Shown: positions 43,319 to 52,615 of the stretch, in pieces
How positions within the stretch are numbered: position 1 is the first letter of the stretch
How the letters are laid out: every line of letters starts with the position of its first letter
Origin: Hymenobacter glacialis
Lineage (GTDB): Bacteria > Bacteroidota > Bacteroidia > Cytophagales > Hymenobacteraceae
Direction: 5' to 3'
Length of the DNA stretch: 64,000 nt
NCBI RefSeq assembly: GCF_001816165.1
Contig: NZ_MDZC01000112.1
Location: 62,001 to 126,000 of the forward strand
Notes under the pieces: generated by a model
Database searches by the model: none
The model's input: the letters and a program-made list of their open reading frames with translations, nothing else
Told to the model about the DNA's origin: nothing
Position numbers and translations under genes: made by a program

Positions 43319-43771
43319 TTACAGGTTTTTGAGTTCGATAGCAACGGGCTGCTGCGCCTCGTGTGGGTGCTCCATGCCGGCGTACACGTACAGATTGCGG
43401 TACTGAGCCGAACCCAACTTGTTGCCCTGCAGCATGCCTTTCACGGCGTGCTCGATAACGCGGCGGGAGTCACGCTCCATCTGCTCGCGCACGGTGCGAC
43501 GCTTCTGGCCGCCGGGGTAGCCCGAGTGCGTGATGTAGACCTTCTCGGTCATTTTCTTGCCCGTTACGCGCAAGTTGTCGGCGTTGAGAACGATGACGTT
43601 GTCACCGCAGTCCGAGTTGGGCGTAAACGAAGGCTTGTGCTTGCCACGCAGAATGTTGGCAATCTGCGAGCAAACGCGGCCCAGCGGGGCTACGCTGGCG
43701 TCTACGATAACCCAGCTCTTCTGGGCGTTGGCCTTATTGACGTGGGTCGTCTTGAAGCTCAGGTGGTCCAT
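43319..43771 (-). CDS. rplM: 50S ribosomal protein L13
   Basis: A 150-residue L13: KSWVIVDASVAPLGRVCSQIANILRGKHK, DNVIVLNADNLRVTGKKMTEKVYITHSGYPGG, and AVKGMLQGNKLGSAQYRNLYVYAGMEHPHEAQQP. First gene of the ribosomal operon on the minus strand. A TACCTTTG promoter box lies 73 nt upstream and a small hairpin sits in the resulting leader. Confidence 0.98.
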   Translation of the reverse strand: MDHLSFKTTHVNKANAQKSWVIVDASVAPLGRVCSQIANILRGKHKPSFTPNSDCGDNVIVLNADNLRVTGKKMTEKVYITHSGYPGGQKRRTVREQMERDSRRVIEHAVKGMLQGNKLGSAQYRNLYVYAGMEHPHEAQQPVAIELKNL

Positions 43772-43811
43772 GAGTCGAAAAAAAGGTATGCTAAACTATT
43801 GAATAAGAGTT

Positions 43812-43831
43812 CGAAGCCCTTACGGCTTCGG
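43812..43831 (-). promoter_or_regulatory. Hairpin in the rplM leader
   Basis: CGAAGCC and GGCTTCG (about 43812-43830) form a 7-bp stem between the promoter box and the rplM start. It could be a simple stem or part of an autoregulatory leader like those known for L13 in other bacteria; this is inference. Confidence 0.4.
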
Positions 43832-43843
43832 GAAAAACGGACA

Positions 43844-43874
43844 CAAAGGTACTGATTTATCGGCAAATAGCCAA
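43844..43874 (-). promoter_or_regulatory. Promoter of the rplM-rpsI-rpsB operon
   Basis: On the minus strand TTG (43872-43874) and TACCTTTG (43844-43851) are separated by 20 nt, matching the Bacteroidota promoter consensus. The start of transcription should be about 65 nt before the rplM ATG. Confidence 0.6.
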
Positions 43875-43983
43875 GCGGGAACAAGTAGTATTTGTAGTGC
43901 TAACCCAAGGTGCACTGCTGGTTATCAAGGCAGATGTGGCGTCTGCATGAGTACAAGCGTACTTTTGGCGCATATTGCTTCTT

Positions 43984-45447
43984 ATGAATTCTTCTGCGAC
44001 GCTGCCACATTCGGCTTCCTCTACCCGTCGGGCGCAACTGCTGCTGGCCGTTTTGCTGCTGCTATCGGTCGTCATGGCGTTCATTACAACGAATACCTAC
44101 GATTCCGGCGACAGCATCAAGCACTACCTGTATGCGCGGTATGCTTTCGAGCACCCCCTGAATTACCTGGATTCGTGGGCCAAGCCCTTGTTTACGCTCA
44201 TATCGTCGGGACCCGCGCAGGCTGGCTTTATGGGCATGAAGCTGTTTCAGTGCGGGGTGGCGGCAGTTTCGGCGTGGTGTGCTTTTGTAGTGGCCCGCGC
44301 CTTGCGCCTGCCCATGCCGGAGCTGGCAATCTTATTTGTTTACGCGGCACCTGATTACTTTATTATTCAGTTTTCGGGGCTCACCGAGCCGCTTTTTGGC
44401 TTGATACTGGTGGGTTCCGTGACTTTGGCGGTTACCAATCGGCCGGGTTGGTCGGCGGCGCTTATTTCCTGGCTGCCTTTTGTGCGGTCAGAGGGCTTTA
44501 TCCTGATTGGCTTGTGGGTAGTATACCTGACGTGGCGGCGGCAGTGGCGCTATTTGCCGCTGCTGGTGCTGGGCTACGTGCTGTTTAGCGCGGTAGGCGC
44601 GGTGGTGCTCGGCGAGCCGGGGTGGGTGTTCGGCCGCAATCCTTACGCCACAGTTTCGGCGTACGGGCACGGCGACTGGACCGACTTTGTGTTTAGTTTA
44701 CCGGGCTTGCTGGGCCACGTGCTGCTGCTGCTAGTCAGCATAGGGGGCGTGCGCATGGTGCTCGACCTGCTGTACCCGGAGCGCCGCCAGCGGCCGCTGT
44801 TCAGTGCCGAACTGCTGCTGGTTTATGGTAGTATTTCGGTGTTCATTGCCGCGCACACCATCTTCTGGGCCCTGGGGCTCTTCAATTCGTTTGGCATGAC
44901 CAGGGTGCTGACGGTGACCGTGCCGCTGTTTGCCGTGGTGGCGCTGCGCGGCGTGGCGTGGGTGAGTGCAGGAGCGCGCACGCCGACCGTGCAACGGCGC
45001 ATTCGCCTGGGGGCAGCGGCGGCGGCTGTGCTTTTTCTGTTTCTGGGCACCCGCCAGGGCCTGCGGTGGCAACGCGACTTCACCCGACCGCCCGACCAGG
45101 AAGTAGCGGAAAACGCCGCCGCCTGGATTCGCCAAACGTACGGCGAAAACACGCGGCCCCTGGCGTACGAACTGCCTTACGTGGCCGTGGCCACGAATAA
45201 CAACTTCTTCGACCCCAACGAGCACCCTGTCATGAGCGTGGGGGCGGATGGCCTGGTGGGGGCGCTGCCAGTGGGCACGCTGCTGGTGTGGGACGACTGG
45301 TTTGCCCGCACCGAGGGCCACGTGCAGCTTCCCAAGCTCCGCGCCGATGCTCGGTTCCGGGAGCTGTACCAAGACGCCAGGCCCCGCAACCGCCTGCACC
45401 CGGAGCGCGATACCACGCGCATCATCGTATTTGAGCGGGTGCGGTGA
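43984..45447 (+). CDS. Polytopic GT-C-like glycosyltransferase
   Basis: A 487-residue integral membrane protein with about 10 helices. The first extracytoplasmic loop reads NTYDSGDSIKHYLYARYAFE, with acidic residues placed as in the catalytic loop of GT-C transferases (ArnT, PMT, PIG-M type), and is followed by HPLNYLDSWAKPLFTL. The C-terminal third is a soluble domain (NAAAWIRQTYGENTRPLAYE). It would use a lipid-linked sugar on the outer face of the membrane. I start at the ATG at 43984. The donor and acceptor are unknown and the family call is based on layout. Confidence 0.65.
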   Translation: MNSSATLPHSASSTRRAQLLLAVLLLLSVVMAFITTNTYDSGDSIKHYLYARYAFEHPLNYLDSWAKPLFTLISSGPAQAGFMGMKLFQCGVAAVSAWCAFVVARALRLPMPELAILFVYAAPDYFIIQFSGLTEPLFGLILVGSVTLAVTNRPGWSAALISWLPFVRSEGFILIGLWVVYLTWRRQWRYLPLLVLGYVLFSAVGAVVLGEPGWVFGRNPYATVSAYGHGDWTDFVFSLPGLLGHVLLLLVSIGGVRMVLDLLYPERRQRPLFSAELLLVYGSISVFIAAHTIFWALGLFNSFGMTRVLTVTVPLFAVVALRGVAWVSAGARTPTVQRRIRLGAAAAAVLFLFLGTRQGLRWQRDFTRPPDQEVAENAAAWIRQTYGENTRPLAYELPYVAVATNNNFFDPNEHPVMSVGADGLVGALPVGTLLVWDDWFARTEGHVQLPKLRADARFRELYQDARPRNRLHPERDTTRIIVFERVR

Positions 45448-45462
45448 GGCGCGGGCGGCGGG

Positions 45463-46176
45463 CTATTGGTTTTGCCGCAGGGCATCTACCAATACCCGGA
45501 AGTCTTTTGGGTAGGGCGCTTCCACGCTGATTTCTTCGCCCTGCAGCCCGGTGAACTGCAGCCGCATGGCGTGCAAGGCAAAGCGCTTGATGAAGGGCTG
45601 CTCCTCCTCGCCGGCCTTCATGTTGAATTTCTTCTTCAGCGAAGACAGGAAGAAGTCCTCCCCGCCATACAGCGTATCGCCCACGATGGGGGCCTGCAGG
45701 TACATCAGGTGCAGGCGAATCTGGTGCATGCGGCCCGTGATGGGCTCGCACAGGATGAGCGAATGGCGGGTGAAGGTTTCGAGGGTGGTGAAGTACGTTT
45801 CGGCCGCTTTGCCTTTGTAGGCCAGGCGGGCTTTGCCGCGGGTCGTGTTTTCGATGCTGCGGTCTACCAACTGTTTGTCGAGGTGCGGGGTGCCCCAGGC
45901 CACGGCGTGGTACTGCTTCTTCACCTCGCGGTTCTCAAACTGCATGGCGAGGTGGCGGTAGGCTTCGGGCGTTTTGGCGAAGGCCAAGGCGCCGCTGGTT
46001 TCGCGGTCGAGGCGGTGCGCAGCCTGAATGTCATCGTGGTGCTGGCGGGCCAGGCGCAGCATGTTGGGCGCGCCGCCCACCCGCTCGTCGAGCGTGGCCA
46101 GGAACGGGGGCTTGTTCACAACGAGGTAGTCGTCGTTCTCGAAAATAACGAGGTCGGAAAAATTGGGGAGCTTCAT
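45463..46176 (-). CDS. RluA-family pseudouridine synthase
   Basis: A 237-residue enzyme that isomerises uridine to pseudouridine in rRNA or tRNA. The catalytic block is AAHRLDRETSG with the nucleophile Asp57; later motifs are SLILCEPITGRMHQIRLHLM and FALHAMRLQFTG. No S4 domain precedes the catalytic domain, so it belongs with the short RluA/RluC-like forms. The frame is open upstream to 46512, but that part overlaps the histidine kinase gene; the ATG at 46176 is the sensible start. The exact target base is unknown. Confidence 0.92.
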   Translation of the reverse strand: MKLPNFSDLVIFENDDYLVVNKPPFLATLDERVGGAPNMLRLARQHHDDIQAAHRLDRETSGALAFAKTPEAYRHLAMQFENREVKKQYHAVAWGTPHLDKQLVDRSIENTTRGKARLAYKGKAAETYFTTLETFTRHSLILCEPITGRMHQIRLHLMYLQAPIVGDTLYGGEDFFLSSLKKKFNMKAGEEEQPFIKRFALHAMRLQFTGLQGEEISVEAPYPKDFRVLVDALRQNQ

Positions 46177-46273
46177 ACGGAAGCCCAAAGGTACGGCGAC
46201 GCGAAACGACTGTTCCTGATTTCCAATTAAGGAATGGGAATGGCGGGCGCCGGGCGCCGCCGAGCAGCTGCGA

Positions 46274-47335
46274 TTACCCGGCCTGCCCGGCCTTGGGCTT
46301 GCTGAGCTTGAACTCCAGGGTGGTGCCTTCGCCCATGGTGCTCTTGACCCGAATGGTGGATTTGTGCGCCTCCACGATGTGCTTGCTGATGGCCAGGCCC
46401 AGGCCGGAACCGCCCGAATCGCGGGAGCGGCTTTTGTCGATGCGGTAGAACCGTTCAAAAATTCGAGCCTGGTGCTCAGGCGCGATACCGGCCCCGTCGT
46501 CGCGCACGGCAATGCGCACGGCGCGGCCGCTTTCCACCAATGCCACCACTACCCGGCCCTGCTCCCGGCCGTACTTGATGGCGTTGTCAACTAGGTTCAC
46601 CAGTACCTGACGGATGCGGTTGCGGTCGGCCACCACCAGCAGGGTGGTATCGGTCAGGCCAGGCGGAAATAGCTCCAGTGTGGTGCCTCGCCGGGCGGCC
46701 TGCTGCTCCAGCAACTCAAATATTTCGAGTACCAACGCAACTAGGTCGAAGCGCTGGCGGCGCATGCGCACCACGCCTTTTTCGAGCTGGGCAATGGTGA
46801 CCAGGTCCTGCACCAGGGCATCGAGCGTGTCGAGGCTGGCGGCGGCTTTGCCCAGGAATTTGCGGCGGGTGGCTGGGTCGATGTCGCCCTCCTCGTCGTC
46901 GAGAATGGTGTGCACGAAGCCTTGGGCGGCGAAAAGCGGTGTTTTTAGCTCGTGCGATACATCGGCCAGGAACTCGCGGCGCAGCGCCTGGAGCTGTACC
47001 AACTCGTCGATTTCCTGCTGGCGGCGCTCGGCCATGAGCAGAATCTCGTCGCGCACGCGCTTCACCGGCTCGGGCCGAAACAGGAATTTGCTGCTGAGCC
47101 GCTTGAACTCCTTGCGCTTGATGTGCTCCAGACCGGCGTAAATGCCATTTATCTCCCGGAAAATCAGGGCTTCAAACGATAAGTATACCAATAGAAAGCA
47201 AGCCGCCACCGTGACTCCCGCCGCCAAAAAAGCCTCGCGGGTGGGCAAGCTGGGGCCGATGTGCGCGTAGGCGGTGAGCACGCCCGCCACCAACAGCGCA
47301 ATGAGCACGGCAATGGTGCGAGAGGAGAGGTTCAT
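46274..47335 (-). CDS. Sensor histidine kinase, PhoR-like
   Basis: A 353-residue inner-membrane kinase with two helices (about 8-25 and 36-55) and a very short extracytoplasmic loop, so it probably senses the membrane or a partner. The phospho-accepting His128 lies in FLADVSHELKTPL. ATP-binding boxes are N (NLVDNAIKYG), G1 (RDDGAGI), F (IFERFYRID) and G2 (GGSGLGLAISKH). It pairs with the PhoB-like regulator encoded just upstream on the same strand; a palindromic repeat lies between the two genes. Confidence 0.95.
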   Translation of the reverse strand: MNLSSRTIAVLIALLVAGVLTAYAHIGPSLPTREAFLAAGVTVAACFLLVYLSFEALIFREINGIYAGLEHIKRKEFKRLSSKFLFRPEPVKRVRDEILLMAERRQQEIDELVQLQALRREFLADVSHELKTPLFAAQGFVHTILDDEEGDIDPATRRKFLGKAAASLDTLDALVQDLVTIAQLEKGVVRMRRQRFDLVALVLEIFELLEQQAARRGTTLELFPPGLTDTTLLVVADRNRIRQVLVNLVDNAIKYGREQGRVVVALVESGRAVRIAVRDDGAGIAPEHQARIFERFYRIDKSRSRDSGGSGLGLAISKHIVEAHKSTIRVKSTMGEGTTLEFKLSKPKAGQAG

Positions 47336-47363
47336 TACTGCGGCGAGTAGTTAGTAAAGAAGA

Positions 47364-47456
47364 AACGTCATGCAGAGCGCAGCGAAGCATCTTGCCTGCA
47401 ATAGTAAATGATTACTGGTGGCAGGCAAGATGCTTCGCTGCGCTCTGCATGACGTT
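47364..47456. repeat. Palindromic repeat family, copy 8, inside a two-component operon
   Basis: Perfect 36-nt arms (47364-47399 and 47421-47456); arm begins AACGTCATGCAGAGCGCAGC. It has GCAGAGC in place of GCTGAGC in both arms, so the change was kept symmetric. It separates the response regulator from its kinase. Confidence 0.95.
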
Positions 47457-47474
47457 CCTTTTGGTCAGACGGTA

Positions 47475-48170
<696 letters not shown>

Positions 48171-48207
48171 GGCGGAGGGGCTTGAGTGAAGCGAAGTGTT
48201 ACCGCTG

Positions 48208-48215
48208 CAAAAGTA
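48208..48215 (-). promoter_or_regulatory. Promoter -7 box of the response regulator gene
   Basis: The minus strand reads TACTTTTG (TAnnTTTG), 38 nt before the start codon at 48170. No clear -33 TTG. Confidence 0.45.
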
Positions 48216-48267
48216 CCGCTTTGCCCGATGGGCTCATGTTATGATTGTGTGACCCCGGGCCGCCGGG

Positions 48268-49095
48268 CTAGTTGACCCTGCTCACCATGTTCAGCCGCGA
48301 CTTCAGGCCCTGGTATTTCACCATATCCACCTTCACCGTGCCCACAAACATTTCGGCCTGGAACAGCACCGGAATCTTGTTACGGTCGTCGGACAGGTAC
48401 ACCGAAATGGCGTTTTCGCCCCGAAACAGCTTGTTGTTGGGCAGCTTGGGCACCAGTTTGAAGGCCCGCACATCACCGGCTTTGGTCTCTACTATAGTCC
48501 GGCCTTTGTAGGTCACCTCCAGCATGAAATTGTCGCCGTCGAGGTAGCCCGGTACTTTAATGACTTCGCCCACCCGCATGCGGTCGAAGTCAAAGGTGCG
48601 CAAGTAGTAGAACCCGCTCACCAGCTCCAGGGTGTTGTTGGCCGTCTTCACGGTTTTACGCCGGGGTTTGTCTTTGCTGTTGTCCTGCACCTCGGCAAAA
48701 TCGTTGATGTGGTCGTAGTTGACCGTTTCTTTCTTGCGGTAGTTTTTCTCGGCGATGTCCCGATGAGAGCGCAGGGGCAGAATGCTGGTCGTGTCGATAT
48801 AGGCCCGCCACTGGTCGCGGATGCGCAGGAAAAAGTCGAACGAGCCGGTGGTGCGCCCGCTCACAGTGGCCTTGTAGCAGGGCCGGTCGTTCACGCGCTC
48901 CAGGGTGCCGGCAGTTTCCACGGTGGCCTCGCCGCCGTTGATGAGCCCGTAGTGAACGGTGTACTGAATGACTTCGCCGCGCCCAAAGCTGGACTGCGGA
49001 ATGCTCCGCACGGGGTCGCCGGGGCCAATGGCACGCTGGGTGGCCGCGACCAGCATTATAAGAACAGGAGCAAATAGAAACCAGCGGCGATTCAT
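48268..49095 (-). CDS. DUF3108 family secreted protein
   Basis: A 275-residue protein with an N-terminal signal segment (RRWFLFAPVLIMLVAATQRA). The DUF3108 domain shows FGRGEVIQYTVHYGLINGGE, PCYKATVSGRTTGSFDFFLRIRDQWRAYID and the C-terminal ISVYLSDDRNKIPVLFQAEM. Members are predicted periplasmic beta-rich proteins of unknown function. The start is the ATG at 49095. recA lies upstream, separated by a terminator. Confidence 0.88.
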   Translation of the reverse strand: MNRRWFLFAPVLIMLVAATQRAIGPGDPVRSIPQSSFGRGEVIQYTVHYGLINGGEATVETAGTLERVNDRPCYKATVSGRTTGSFDFFLRIRDQWRAYIDTTSILPLRSHRDIAEKNYRKKETVNYDHINDFAEVQDNSKDKPRRKTVKTANNTLELVSGFYYLRTFDFDRMRVGEVIKVPGYLDGDNFMLEVTYKGRTIVETKAGDVRAFKLVPKLPNNKLFRGENAISVYLSDDRNKIPVLFQAEMFVGTVKVDMVKYQGLKSRLNMVSRVN

Positions 49096-49173
49096 AGCAA
49101 GTGATAAAGGATAAACTACCAAGGCGCTAATCAAACAGAGTGCCAGCGTCAGCTTTGGTAAATATACAGACGC

Positions 49174-49205
49174 AAAAAAGCCCGCTGCGAATTGCAGCGG
49201 GCTTT
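49174..49205. terminator. Terminator downstream of recA
   Basis: AAAAAAGCCCGCTGC / GCAGCGGGCTTT with a 5-nt loop; on the minus strand it gives a hairpin followed by T6, about 90 bases after the recA stop. Confidence 0.9.
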
Positions 49206-49297
49206 GATGTATGCGGAGTTTTGAAATTGTTGAGCGTTGAGTTCGTGCACAATGGCAAAAAACCATTCAACATTCAAAAGGCAATATTCAGCACTGT

Positions 49298-50413
49298 TTA
49301 GAGCGTGTCTTCGCCGTCTTCCACAATGGTCAGGTCCACGGGAATCACGTCCTCGTCGCCCTTGGCCATGGTGCGGATTTTCTGCTCAATTTCGGCGGCC
49401 AGCTCGGGGTTATCAAGCAGCAGCGTCTTTACGGCTTCGCGGCCCTGGCCGATTTTGGTCTCGCCGTAGTTGAACCACGAGCCCGACTTGCCGATGATGC
49501 CCATGTCGACGCCCAGGTCCACAATCTCACCGACTTTGGAAATGCCCTGGCCGTAGATGATGTCGAACTCGACCACCTTGAAGGGCGGCGCCACTTTGTT
49601 TTTCACCACCTTCACCTTGGTGCGGTTGCCGGTCACGTTGTCCTTGTCTTCCTTGATCTGGCCGATGCGGCGGATGTCGAGGCGCACCGAAGCGTAGAAC
49701 TTCAGGGCGTTACCACCGGTGGTGGTTTCGGGCGAGCCGAACATCACGCCGATTTTCTCACGCAGTTGGTTGATGAACACGCAGCAGCAGCCCGTCTTGT
49801 TGATGGTGCCGGTGAGCTTTCGCAGGGCTTGGCTCATGAGGCGGGCATGCAGGCCCACTTTCGAGTCGCCCATGTCGCCTTCCAGTTCGCCTTTGGGAAC
49901 CAGGGCGGCCACGGAGTCAATCACAATGATGTCGATGGCACCGGACGAAATCAGCTGGTCGGCTATTTCGAGGGCTTGCTCGCCGTTGTCGGGCTGGGCA
50001 ATGAGCAGGTTGGTGGTGTCGATGCCGAGTTTCTCGGCGTAGGATTTGTCGAAAGCGTGCTCGGCGTCGATGAACGCGGCCATGCCGCCTTTCTTCTGCG
50101 CTTCGGCAATCATGTGCATGGTCAGCGTGGTCTTACCCGACGATTCCGGGCCGTAGATTTCCACCACGCGGCCACGGGGCACCCCGCCAATGCCCAAGGC
50201 AATGTCGAGCGAGAGCGAACCGGTGCTGATGCTGGGAATATCGCCAACTTTGTTGTCGCTAAGCTTCATCACGGTGCCTTTGCCGTAGGCCTTGTCCAGC
50301 TTATCGAGCGTAAGCTGCAGGGCTTTCATTTTTTCGGCGGCGGTGTTGACTTCGCCTTTTTCAGCCTTTTCGACTTTGTCAGCTTTCGGGGCCGTTTTGG
50401 TAGCTAGTGCCAT
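49298..50413 (-). CDS. recA: RecA recombinase
   Basis: A 371-residue DNA strand-exchange protein and SOS co-protease. Walker A is GPESSGKT at residues 88-95. The core includes IDAEHAFDKSYAEKLGID, LLIAQPDNGEQALEIADQLI, VPKGELEGDMGDSKVGLHAR and the L2 loop FINQLREKIGVMFGSPETTTGGNALKFYAS. It carries an N-terminal Lys/Glu-rich extension of about 25 residues, common in Bacteroidota RecA. No SOS box could be judged upstream. A promoter of the TTG-TAACTTTA type lies 35 nt before the start. Confidence 0.98.
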   Translation of the reverse strand: MALATKTAPKADKVEKAEKGEVNTAAEKMKALQLTLDKLDKAYGKGTVMKLSDNKVGDIPSISTGSLSLDIALGIGGVPRGRVVEIYGPESSGKTTLTMHMIAEAQKKGGMAAFIDAEHAFDKSYAEKLGIDTTNLLIAQPDNGEQALEIADQLISSGAIDIIVIDSVAALVPKGELEGDMGDSKVGLHARLMSQALRKLTGTINKTGCCCVFINQLREKIGVMFGSPETTTGGNALKFYASVRLDIRRIGQIKEDKDNVTGNRTKVKVVKNKVAPPFKVVEFDIIYGQGISKVGEIVDLGVDMGIIGKSGSWFNYGETKIGQGREAVKTLLLDNPELAAEIEQKIRTMAKGDEDVIPVDLTIVEDGEDTL

Positions 50414-50447
50414 GAGGGGGTGTTTATGAAAAAGGGATTAGGTTTGG

Positions 50448-50475
50448 TAAAGTTACGGGTTTTGAGCCAGCGCAA
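50448..50475 (-). promoter_or_regulatory. Promoter of recA
   Basis: On the minus strand TTG (50473-50475) is followed after 17 nt by TAACTTTA (50448-50455), matching TAnnTTTG in all but the last base. Confidence 0.5.
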
Positions 50476-50566
50476 TCAGATAAATCTATTCTTGGGTTTA
50501 ACCACTAAATAGCCTCTTTTTCGACGGCTTTTTCTAACACAATGCCCGGCGGTTTGGTGCCGTTGA

Positions 50567-51856
50567 ATGCGGAAATATATGAGGAATTATCTAAGAATTT
50601 TAGTTGCCCTTGTGACTGTGCTAATTACAGTAGGAGAAGCGCATGCTCAGGTGGATAATCGGGTCTTTATTTCGCCTCGGCCAGGAAGCGAAGGCGACAG
50701 TATAACGCTACCAATAGTTGTAACTGATACCAGGGGAGCAACTCAGGAAGATATAGATAAGAACAGAGCATTAATCAAAAGCGAACAATCTGACGACTAC
50801 CGCTTAGCGGCAAAATCCGGTGACTTACGCGTCTCACTTAATGCCTTTGTTTTCTTCAAAGACAACGAGTACTTCAACAAGATTATCGAAGGCTACACGC
50901 TTTACGGCACGCAGCTCAACCCGCAGCTCGTTTATTATCCTACCAAAGACCTGCGCCTGGAAGGCGGCGTATTTCTGTGGAAAGACTTCGGCAACCCCGT
51001 GCTGCAGCAGGTGCGGCCCACGTTCCGGGCCACCTGGACCAAGGGCAAGCAGCAGATAATTCTGGGCAACATCCGGCCGCACCTGCACCACAACTATATC
51101 GAGCCCATGTTCAACTTCGAGCGGGTGATGCTAAACCCGCTGGAGGAGGGCATCCAGGTGCGCTACAACGGCACCCGACTGTTTGTAGACCAGTGGGTGG
51201 ACTGGCAGCGCCAGCAGTACCGCTTCAGCAACTTTCAGGAGGAAGTGGCGGGCGGCGTGAGCAGCAGCTACCGCATCAGCCCCGACGGCAGCCCGTGGCA
51301 TGTGGCCATCCCCTTCCAGTTCACGGCCACCCACCGCGGCGGCCAGATTGACACCCTGGACCGGCCCCTGCGCACGTCCTTCAACGAGGCCTTCGGGCTG
51401 GAAGCACGGCGCCGCCTGGAGGGCAAGAACGTGCGGGCCGTGCGCTTCAATGGCTACGTGCTGGGGTTCCAGAACTACTCGTTCACCACCGGCCAGTTCC
51501 CGTTTAAATACGGGCGGGCACTGTACCTCAATGCCACTGTCGAAAGCCGCTTTGCCGACGTGATGGTGAGCTACTGGCACGGCTCGCGCTACATTGCCCC
51601 GCTCGGCGGCGATTTCTTCCAGAGTGCCTCACGCACCGTATCAAACCCGGACTTTTTGGACCGCAACCGTCAGCTGGTGATGGTGCGCCTGATGCGCGAC
51701 ATCCGCATCTCCGACGCCGCCTCGCTCACGGCGCGGGTAGAGCCCGTGTTTGACCTCAATACCCGGGCACTGGACTACTCGTTGGCGATGTACCTGAATT
51801 TCCGACAGGAATGGCTGCTGGGCAATATTGGCAAGCGGGTGCGGGTGGGCCAGTAG
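50567..51856 (+). CDS. Secreted beta-rich protein with a composition break
   Basis: A 429-residue protein with a signal peptide (LRILVALVTVLITVGEAHAQ). From about residue 75 onward it has many aromatic, amphipathic strands (for example RLEGGVFLWKDFGNPVLQQV and QFTATHRGGQIDTL) suggesting an outer-membrane barrel or porin-like protein. The first 310 bases are AT-rich (estimated about 45% GC), while the rest from about 50880 is GC-rich like the genome. Two in-frame ATGs (50567, 50579) can start it. No family recognised. Confidence 0.7.
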   Translation: MRKYMRNYLRILVALVTVLITVGEAHAQVDNRVFISPRPGSEGDSITLPIVVTDTRGATQEDIDKNRALIKSEQSDDYRLAAKSGDLRVSLNAFVFFKDNEYFNKIIEGYTLYGTQLNPQLVYYPTKDLRLEGGVFLWKDFGNPVLQQVRPTFRATWTKGKQQIILGNIRPHLHHNYIEPMFNFERVMLNPLEEGIQVRYNGTRLFVDQWVDWQRQQYRFSNFQEEVAGGVSSSYRISPDGSPWHVAIPFQFTATHRGGQIDTLDRPLRTSFNEAFGLEARRRLEGKNVRAVRFNGYVLGFQNYSFTTGQFPFKYGRALYLNATVESRFADVMVSYWHGSRYIAPLGGDFFQSASRTVSNPDFLDRNRQLVMVRLMRDIRISDAASLTARVEPVFDLNTRALDYSLAMYLNFRQEWLLGNIGKRVRVGQ

Positions 51857-51889
51857 GCGCAAGGAACTGGTTGCTATGCGGAGGCAAGG

Positions 51890-52456
51890 CTATACGCCGG
51901 GTGCCTCGTGCTCGGCGCGCGTGAGCACGAAGCGCTGAATGTTGGCCACGCTGTCGGCGTTGCGAAACCAGACGGTTCGCTTGGGCGGCGCTTCGGACTG
52001 GAAGCCTGCTGAGCGGGCCACGGCCTGGCCTCGCTCGTTGTCGGCGTAGCAGCGGATGAGCAGGCGCTGGCTGCCCACGGCCCCAAACCCAAACCCCACC
52101 ACGGCGGCCAGGGCTTCGCGGGCGAAGCCCTGGCCTTCGGCTGCCGCGGCTAGATAGTAGCCAATCTCGGCTTGGCCTTTGGTCTGAGGCATCAGGCAGA
52201 TATCACCGAGATAGGCAGCAGAAAGGCGGTGCCACATGCCAAAAACGTAGAAGCGGCCCGATTCCCAGTCGTCGGCAAATGCCTGCAGGGCGCGGGTGGC
52301 GTCGCGCAGGGTACTCACGGCCAGCAGCCGGTCAGGAAAGGAGGTGCGGAACCGTGCCCGGTCGCCGTCAATCAACTCAAAAAAAGCAGGCGCGTCAGCT
52401 AACTCGTACGGTCGCAGGCACAGGCGGAACGTGAGCAGTGGAATACGCGGCAGCAT
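51890..52456 (-). CDS. GNAT acetyltransferase, RimJ/RimL type
   Basis: A 188-residue single-domain N-acetyltransferase. It opens with PLLTFRLCLRPYELADAPAFF, has the acetyl-CoA loop in GQAEIGYYLAAAAEGQGFAREAL (Q/RxxGxG/A form GQGFAREA), and closes with QRLLIRCYADNERGQAVARSAGF. The layout is that of RimJ/RimL-like enzymes that acetylate protein N-termini or small amines. The substrate is unknown. Single gene on the minus strand. Confidence 0.9.
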   Translation of the reverse strand: MLPRIPLLTFRLCLRPYELADAPAFFELIDGDRARFRTSFPDRLLAVSTLRDATRALQAFADDWESGRFYVFGMWHRLSAAYLGDICLMPQTKGQAEIGYYLAAAAEGQGFAREALAAVVGFGFGAVGSQRLLIRCYADNERGQAVARSAGFQSEAPPKRTVWFRNADSVANIQRFVLTRAEHEAPGV

Positions 52457-52555
52457 GGGGCAGGCAGATGAACGAAAACCGGGCGCAGAGCTTAGGGGCG
52501 AGCGGCAATGCTAGTGAAACAGGGACGTGTTTACGCTGGTAAAGATGCTGTGAAT

Positions 52556-52590
52556 AAAAAGGCCGCTTCTGTTGGACAGAGCGGCCTTAT
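52556..52590. terminator. Terminator after the 52616 gene
   Basis: AAGGCCGCT (52559-52567) pairs with AGCGGCCTT (52580-52588); the minus strand carries a T-run after the stem. It sits just past the stop of the hypothetical gene at 52616. Confidence 0.8.
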
Positions 52591-52615
52591 CAAACAGTAA
52601 AATGCCGAAAGCAGG

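Noticed and set aside
46177..46512. N-terminal extension of the pseudouridine synthase
   Set aside because: It would overlap the histidine kinase gene by more than 200 bases in another frame and has no family similarity; the ATG at 46176 precedes the normal domain.
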